From: an uncultured Verrucomicrobia subdivision 3 bacterium
GTDB lineage: Bacteria; Verrucomicrobiota; Verrucomicrobiia; Limisphaerales; DASXHY01
Reading direction: 5' to 3'
Assembly: GCA_937890005.1 (NCBI GenBank)
Contig: CALBZA010000005.1
Location: 1-64,000, forward strand
DNA: 64,000 nucleotides
Of this stretch, positions 59,857 to 64,000 are shown piece by piece (position 1 is the first letter of the stretch; the number at the start of each line of letters is the position of its first letter). The notes beneath the pieces were generated by a model, which made no database searches, had not been told where the DNA came from, and worked only from the letters and a program-made list of their open reading frames with translations. Position numbers and translations under genes: made by a program.

Positions 59857-60534
59857 ATGAAATCTGTACCATTGAACGCATCGGTCCGCTCGCTCGGACG
59901 CCGCAACGGCTCCAGGAAACTGCGCGCTGAGGGCCGCATTCCCGCAGTGATTTACGGTGCGAAGAACCAGGCTCAAAGCATTGAAATCAACGCCCGCGAG
60001 ATCGGTGAACTGATTCATCATTCTGTTTCCGAAAACCTGCTGATCGATCTCTCGGTGAAGGATGATGCGCGTCCGAAGCGCCTCGCGCTCGTTCAGGAGA
60101 TTCAACATCACCCTCTGAGCGGAAAGATTCTCCACGTCGATCTTCACGAGGTTTCCGAAACCGAAAAGGTCACCATCATGGTTCCGGTCGAAACGACCGG
60201 CGAAGCCGCAGGAGTCAAGAACGGTGGCGGCATTTTGGAACACGTTCTCTTCAAGGTCAAAGTTCGCGCCCTGCCGAAGGATCTGCCGGAGCAGATTGTC
60301 ATCGATGTCAGTGAACTCGAATTGAACAAGTCGATTCACATTGGCGAAATCAAGGCTCCGGAAGGCGTTGAAATCCTGGGTGACAAGAACATCCCGGTTG
60401 TTTCCGTCGCCGCACCTCGCACCGAGTCCGAAACAGCTGCGTCCGCCGAAGGTGCCGCCGCTGGTGGGGGCGAAGTGGAAATGATCAAGGAGAAGAAGGA
60501 AGGCGAAGAGAAGCCTGCCGAGAAGAAGAAGTAA
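59857..60534 (+). CDS. rplY: 50S ribosomal protein L25, CTC/TL5 form
   Basis: A 225-residue protein binding 5S rRNA. Start MKSVPLNASVRSLGRRNGSR with RAEGRIPAVIYGAK is typical. The N-terminal L25 domain is followed by the TL5 C-terminal beta domain (VEIMVPVETTGEAAGV, LPEQIVIDVSELELNKSIHI, GVEILGDKNIPVVSVAAP) and an acidic/Lys-rich tail. This longer CTC form is the usual one outside the gamma-proteobacteria. It sits in a run from prs to rplI; a hairpin follows. Confidence 0.95.
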   Translation: MKSVPLNASVRSLGRRNGSRKLRAEGRIPAVIYGAKNQAQSIEINAREIGELIHHSVSENLLIDLSVKDDARPKRLALVQEIQHHPLSGKILHVDLHEVSETEKVTIMVPVETTGEAAGVKNGGGILEHVLFKVKVRALPKDLPEQIVIDVSELELNKSIHIGEIKAPEGVEILGDKNIPVVSVAAPRTESETAASAEGAAAGGGEVEMIKEKKEGEEKPAEKKK

Positions 60535-60541
60535 TTTTTCG

Positions 60542-60567
60542 CACAACCCGGAGGATTTCGGGTTGTG
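60542..60567 (+). terminator. Hairpin between rplY and pth
   Basis: CACAACCCG (60542-60550), GAGGATTT, CGGGTTGTG (60559-60567): a perfect 9-bp stem 7 bases after the rplY stop and about 12 bases before the pth start. No T tract follows, so it may be an attenuating or transcript-processing hairpin. Confidence 0.45.
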
Positions 60568-60579
60568 CTGTTTCCGCGC

Positions 60580-61173
60580 ATGGAAAACATGCACCTCATT
60601 GTGGGGCTGGGAAACCCCGGCGCGGAATACGCCAGAACCCGGCACAATGCCGGTTTTCTTCTGGTTCAGAAACTGGCGGACCGATGGAACGCGAACTGGA
60701 CGCTGGAAAAGAAATTCAGTTCGCGGATTGCCCGGACGGAGCGGAATGGAAACCGGGTCATCCTGTGTGAACCGCAGACGTTCATGAATCTGAGCGGCGA
60801 GGCGGTTGGGCCGGTGGCCGGCTTCTACCGGATTCCGCTGAACCGGGTGCTGGTGGTGGTGGACGATGCGGACCTGCCGTTCGGGGAAATTCGCCTGCGT
60901 GCCCGAGGGAGCAGCGGAGGGCACCACGGTCTGGAGTCGATTGAGAAGCATCTCGGCAGCCGGGAGTTTCCGAGGCTGAGAATCGGAATTGGCCGACGGG
61001 ACAATGTTCGTGAAATCACGAATCATGTGCTGGGAAGATTTGGGCCGGACGAGCTCGGCACGCTCGAAAAAGTTTTGATGGCTGCGGCGGACCAGACGGA
61101 ATGCTGGTTGAGCGCGGGGATAGAGAAAGCGATGAATCAATTTAACGGAATCGTCGAAGCGGTGAATGGCTGA
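60580..61173 (+). CDS. pth: Peptidyl-tRNA hydrolase
   Basis: Releases tRNA from peptidyl-tRNAs that fall off the ribosome. The start MENMHLIVGLGNPGAEYART (ATG 60580, or 60589) shows the glycine-rich loop. Catalytic residues are His in TRHNAG and Asp in VDDADLPFG, with Asn in PQTFMNLSG and the SGGHHGLESIEKHLG block. The length of 197 residues is normal. The order rplY-pth-rpsF-ssb-rplI is a common one. Confidence 0.95.
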   Translation: MENMHLIVGLGNPGAEYARTRHNAGFLLVQKLADRWNANWTLEKKFSSRIARTERNGNRVILCEPQTFMNLSGEAVGPVAGFYRIPLNRVLVVVDDADLPFGEIRLRARGSSGGHHGLESIEKHLGSREFPRLRIGIGRRDNVREITNHVLGRFGPDELGTLEKVLMAAADQTECWLSAGIEKAMNQFNGIVEAVNG

Positions 61174-61208
61174 CGCAGAGTTCCATTCAACACCTCACGA
61201 TTCAACGA

Positions 61209-61523
61209 ATGACGATAATGAAACGATACGAAGGCTTGTTCATATTGGAAACCGCCGGGAAGGAAGAGGGGATCAAGGATGTGATCGACAAGATCTCCTC
61301 CGAAATCACCAACGCTGGCGGCAAAATTGAAACGGTCCAGAAGATGGACAAGAAGAATTTCAGCCGTGTAGCCGACAAGAAGCACACCGCCGGTTTCTAC
61401 GTGAACATCATTTTCGAGAGCGAACCCAAGGCGATCGACCAGCTCCGCACCCGTTTCGCGATGAACGACGACGTTTTCCGCGTCATGTTCACCAACGCGC
61501 CGGCTGCTGCTGCCGCCAAATAA
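61209..61523 (+). CDS. rpsF: 30S ribosomal protein S6
   Basis: A 104-residue S6 protein: MKRYEGLFILETAGKEEGI, a central INKISSE-like helix VIDKISSEI, GGKIETVQKMDKKNFSRV and an Ala-rich C-terminus (NAPAAAAAK). The first ATG (61209) adds MTI before MKRYEG; the second ATG is at 61218. It lies 35 bases after pth and 14 bases before ssb. Confidence 0.94.
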   Translation: MTIMKRYEGLFILETAGKEEGIKDVIDKISSEITNAGGKIETVQKMDKKNFSRVADKKHTAGFYVNIIFESEPKAIDQLRTRFAMNDDVFRVMFTNAPAAAAAK

Positions 61524-61537
61524 TCGAATCAAGGCCC

Positions 61538-62002
61538 ATGGCCAGCTTCAACAAAGTCATTTTGGTTGGGAATCTGACGCGCGATCCCGAGCTGCGTTAT
61601 ACTCCCAAGGGGATGGCCATCGCCAAGATCGGCCTCGCGGTCAACCGCACATGGCGCAATGAAGCTGGCGAAACGAAGGAAGAAGTCACCTTCGTCGATG
61701 TCGATGCCTTCGGGCGCCAGGCGGAAACGCTGGCCCAGTACATGAAAAAGGGCAGCCCGCTCCTCGTGGAAGGCCGGCTGAAGCTGGATCAGTGGGACGA
61801 CAAACAGACGGGCCAGAAACGCAGCCGCCTCGGTGTGGTTGTTGAGGGTTTCCAGTTTCTCGGTGGCGGTCGCGCCGGCGGGGCGGAGGGTGGCGATTCC
61901 GTTCCGGCACCGCGCCGTTCAACCGCGCCCGCTGCAGCTGCATCAGCTGCTGCATCCGAACCCGACATGCCGCCACCGGAGGACGACGACGTTCCATTTT
62001 GA
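61538..62002 (+). CDS. ssb: Single-stranded DNA-binding protein
   Basis: A 154-residue protein with the OB fold (MASFNKVILVGNLTRDPELR, TPKGMAIAKIGLAVNRTWR, VDVDAFGRQAETLAQYMKKG, LLVEGRLKLDQW), a Gly-rich linker and the acidic tip DDDVPF that binds partner proteins in replication and repair. It lies between rpsF and rplI, as in most bacteria. An Ala-rich linker (APAAAASAAAS) separates the OB domain from the tip. Confidence 0.96.
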   Translation: MASFNKVILVGNLTRDPELRYTPKGMAIAKIGLAVNRTWRNEAGETKEEVTFVDVDAFGRQAETLAQYMKKGSPLLVEGRLKLDQWDDKQTGQKRSRLGVVVEGFQFLGGGRAGGAEGGDSVPAPRRSTAPAAAASAAASEPDMPPPEDDDVPF

Positions 62003-62055
62003 TTCCAGGTTGAACCGATCAACCATCCACCATCAACTCTCAACCAGATTTTCGT

Positions 62056-62664
62056 ATGGCAAAAACTGAAGTCATTCTCACCAGCAACATTGTTGGCCTC
62101 GGCGGCGAGTCCGATCAGGTCAAGGTCGCGGCCGGTTACGCCCGCAATTATCTCTTTCCCCAACGCCTCGCCATTCCGGTAACGCAAGCCAACAAACGCC
62201 ATCTGGAAGCCCTCAAGAAGAAGCGCGCCGAACGCGAAGCTCACGAGTTCAACAGCATGAGCGAACTCGCCAAGGGCGTCAGCAAACTGATTTGCGTCAT
62301 CAAGGTGAAGACCGGTGAAGATGGCAAGATGTTCGGCACCGTCACTTCGGGCATGATCGCTGACGAGCTGAAGCATCAGTTCGACATCTCGCTCGACAAA
62401 CGGAAGATTCATCTCGAACACCCGATCCGCGCCCTCGGCGAGCACGAAGTCGAGCTGCGCCTGCATTCGGAAGTCAATGCGACGCTCAAGCTGCGCATTG
62501 AAAGCACCACTCCGCTCCCGGTACAGGAAGAAGCCCCGGAAGCCGGAAGGGAAGAGCAGCCGAAGACCGAGAAGCGCGGCAAACGCACTGACGCCGAAGC
62601 TTCCGCGAAAGCCGACAAACCGGCCAAAGCAGAAAAGACTGGCAAGAGCCGGAAAGCTGAGTAA
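62056..62664 (+). CDS. rplI: 50S ribosomal protein L9 with C-terminal extension
   Basis: The L9 N-terminal domain (VILTSNIVGLGGESDQVKV, AGYARNYLFPQRLA) is joined by the long helix to the C-terminal RNA-binding domain (GKMFGTVTSGMIADEL, HPIRALGEHEVELRLHSEV). About 50 extra residues at the end are Lys/Ala/Glu-rich and likely disordered; standard L9 is about 150 residues. No rpsR lies between ssb and rplI, in contrast to the usual rpsF-ssb-rpsR-rplI order. A strong hairpin follows. Confidence 0.94.
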   Translation: MAKTEVILTSNIVGLGGESDQVKVAAGYARNYLFPQRLAIPVTQANKRHLEALKKKRAEREAHEFNSMSELAKGVSKLICVIKVKTGEDGKMFGTVTSGMIADELKHQFDISLDKRKIHLEHPIRALGEHEVELRLHSEVNATLKLRIESTTPLPVQEEAPEAGREEQPKTEKRGKRTDAEASAKADKPAKAEKTGKSRKAE

Positions 62665-62695
62665 GCGCAAACTCCCATTCTCTGCGAAATTTCAC

Positions 62696-62720
62696 GAAGG
62701 CAGGCCACAAGCCTGCCTTC
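62696..62720. terminator. Hairpin between rplI and trpC
   Basis: GAAGGCAGGC (62696-62705), CACAA, GCCTGCCTTC (62711-62720): a perfect 10-bp stem. It lies 31 bases after the rplI stop, between convergent genes, and probably terminates both. T runs are short. Confidence 0.6.
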
Positions 62721-62789
62721 ATTGCGTACAGGGCAAATCGACAGGAGGCTTGTGAAATTCCAGGGAACCCGACGAACGCAGGATCGAAA

Positions 62790-63590
62790 TCAGCCGATCA
62801 GTTCCCGAACTTTCGTCCGAAGATCGCCTTCACGAACCAGAGATTCGCCCACGAGAATCGCACCCGCGCCGCAGTTCGCCAGACGGGTTACATCTGATTT
62901 GGATTTGATCCCGCTCTCTGCGACGAGGAGCACGTTTGGATTGGCCTGGGCGTTGATTCGTGCCGCCAGACGTTCTGTCGTGGCGAGATCGACGGTGAAG
63001 CTTTTCAAGTCGCGGTTGTTCACCCCGATCAACGGCGCACCAATCGCCATTGCCCGATCCATTTCCGCCTCGTCGTGGACCTCCACCAGAACACTCAATC
63101 CGGCCTCGATGGCAAGTTTGTGAAACCGCCGGAGCTGTTCGTCAGTGAGAATGGAAACAATCAGCAGGATGGCATCGGCGCCCCATTCGATCGCTTCCAG
63201 AATCTGCCGTTCGTCTATGATGAAATCCTTGCGGAGCAGGGGAAGCTTAACGGCCGCGCGGATTTGTCGCAGATAATCCAGTGATCCCTGGAAAAACTTC
63301 TCATCCGTAAGCACCGAAAGACAGCTCGCGCCCGCGGCCTCGTAATCTTTTGCGATACGAACCGGATCGAAATCCTTGCAGATGATTCCCGCTGATGGCG
63401 ACGCCTTCTTCACCTCGGCAATGAGCGCGATGGAGCCAGCCTTTCGGCCTTTCAAAGCGCCAAGGAAATCCCGACGCTCGTTCCGTTCGAGCATTGCGTC
63501 GTGCAAATCGCCCGCGGCCAGTACGCGAGCGGGGAGCAGCGTCACTTCACGCTGCTTTTGCTCAACGATGGTGTCGAGGATGTTGGCCAA
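62790..63590 (-). CDS. trpC: Indole-3-glycerol phosphate synthase
   Basis: Converts CdRP to indole-3-glycerol phosphate in tryptophan synthesis. The 266-residue TIM barrel has catalytic Lys in LIAEVKKASPSAG, Lys in LLRKDFIID, Glu in VLVEVHDEAEM, IGVNNRDLKSFTVDL, and VAESGIKSKSDV plus phosphate-binding AILVGESL. It is a lone gene here. A small membrane-protein gene lies upstream on the same strand, 36 bases away. Confidence 0.97.
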   Translation of the reverse strand: MANILDTIVEQKQREVTLLPARVLAAGDLHDAMLERNERRDFLGALKGRKAGSIALIAEVKKASPSAGIICKDFDPVRIAKDYEAAGASCLSVLTDEKFFQGSLDYLRQIRAAVKLPLLRKDFIIDERQILEAIEWGADAILLIVSILTDEQLRRFHKLAIEAGLSVLVEVHDEAEMDRAMAIGAPLIGVNNRDLKSFTVDLATTERLAARINAQANPNVLLVAESGIKSKSDVTRLANCGAGAILVGESLVREGDLRTKVRELIG

Positions 63591-63626
63591 GGGAATGCCG
63601 CATGATTTGCGGCTTTTGCAGGGAAA

Positions 63627-63767
63627 TCAGTGCTTCGGGGAAGTCTTGACCGGTTTTGCCGGCTCTTCCTTGTTGTTGCACAAGGCCCAGGCAACCAGTG
63701 CCGGACCGAAACAAATCACCAGACCGATCGGCATCGCGAACAAACTCCAGAAAACATCGCTCTTCAT
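63627..63767 (-). CDS. Small single-helix membrane protein, 46 residues
   Basis: ATG at 63767 reads MKSDVFWSLFAMPIGLVICF, continues GPALVAWALCNNKEE and ends KPVKTSPKH. One hydrophobic helix (about 6-29) and a short charged tail. The frame has protein-like composition, but I see no strong Shine-Dalgarno. It ends 36 bases before trpC on the same strand. Such small membrane proteins are often missed by gene callers. Function unknown. Confidence 0.55.
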   Translation of the reverse strand: MKSDVFWSLFAMPIGLVICFGPALVAWALCNNKEEPAKPVKTSPKH

Positions 63768-63933
63768 AAAGGCCGTAATGTTTAGCAGCGAAGCCGTTAA
63801 TGTAAAGTTCAGCGTTCACTCCGGAAGCTTGCCTGGACCGAAACGCGGCGGATCAATGCAGTTTTGCAAAGAAGGGTCAGTGATTTGGCAAAAGGTGTGT
63901 ATCGGATTTTCCCAACGTGTCGATACTGCACCC

Positions 63934-64000
63934 ATGAACGCCAACCTGATTGGCGTCTCCACCTGGCGGCGCGGATTCATGGCGCGTCACCACGGGGCAG
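63934..64000 (+). CDS. Possible start of a gene cut by the window end
   Basis: An ATG frame stays open for 22 codons to the edge (MNANLIGVSTWRRGFMARHH...). No Shine-Dalgarno is clear, and I cannot tell whether this is a real gene or chance. Confidence 0.25.
   Translation, partial: MNANLIGVSTWRRGFMARHHGA

Overview
The window reads as a chromosomal segment of a Gram-negative bacterium, most likely Verrucomicrobiota of the Pedosphaera/Limisphaera type (an inference from gene content; no rRNA or other definitive marker is present). Pointers are: two large exported proteins ending in a C-terminal domain of the '..FYRL..' type that I associate with this phylum, an EF-hand/dockerin plus VIT-VWA cassette, a deoxyhypusine-synthase-like protein beside agmatine deiminase, outer-membrane proteins (OprB porin, DUF481), and a GC-rich coding style that produces many long antisense shadow frames. 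No tRNA, rRNA, CRISPR array, transposase or phage gene was seen.

Layout. 144-5035: NtrC-type regulator, GT39-like membrane protein and LTA-synthase-like enzyme (envelope glycan/phosphoglycerol work). 5172-9440: housekeeping (YifB/ComM, PurB, TadA, Nudix). 9440-14877: exported proteins (SGNH hydrolase, IPT/TIG repeat protein, nuclease-fold protein). 14920-16319: lipoate-ligase-like and Nth. 16445-20140: envelope operon (lipoprotein, DUF481 barrel, EF-hand membrane protein). 20284-21519: KamA with a near-consensus promoter. 22073-23776: FmdB and an exported protein. 24251-28631: ECF sigma factor, membrane-anchored dockerin, cohesin-like secreted protein, VIT-VWA lipoprotein and another lipoprotein, with a duplicated promoter-like motif. 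28707-31278: polyamine-type divergent pair. 31416-33649: LytTR regulator and ApgM. 33650-34596: a repeat-rich gap ending in a 16-residue Lys/Ala peptide gene with an excellent Shine-Dalgarno. 34611-41616: exonuclease, HpnG-like phosphorylase, and opposite them a two-component system continuous with squalene/hopanoid-type genes. 41709-47620: CoaC, Gmk, YicC, aldo/keto reductase, RluA-like synthase, PpiD-like chaperone.

48023-56928 is the most interesting part: a tightly packed run of alpha/beta hydrolase, DUF2156 (MprF C-domain) protein, OprB porin, then a PhcB-like SAM methyltransferase, a huge sensor kinase (6 TM, HK, receiver, second HK) and a receiver protein with a degenerate histidine-kinase output. 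The last three match the logic of the Ralstonia phcBSR 3-hydroxy fatty acid methyl ester quorum-sensing operon, in fused and rearranged form.

57081-63767 is housekeeping again: mnmA, prs, rplY, pth, rpsF-ssb-rplI (without rpsR), trpC and a small membrane protein. All family assignments are from reading motifs and from memory of families; no database search was possible.
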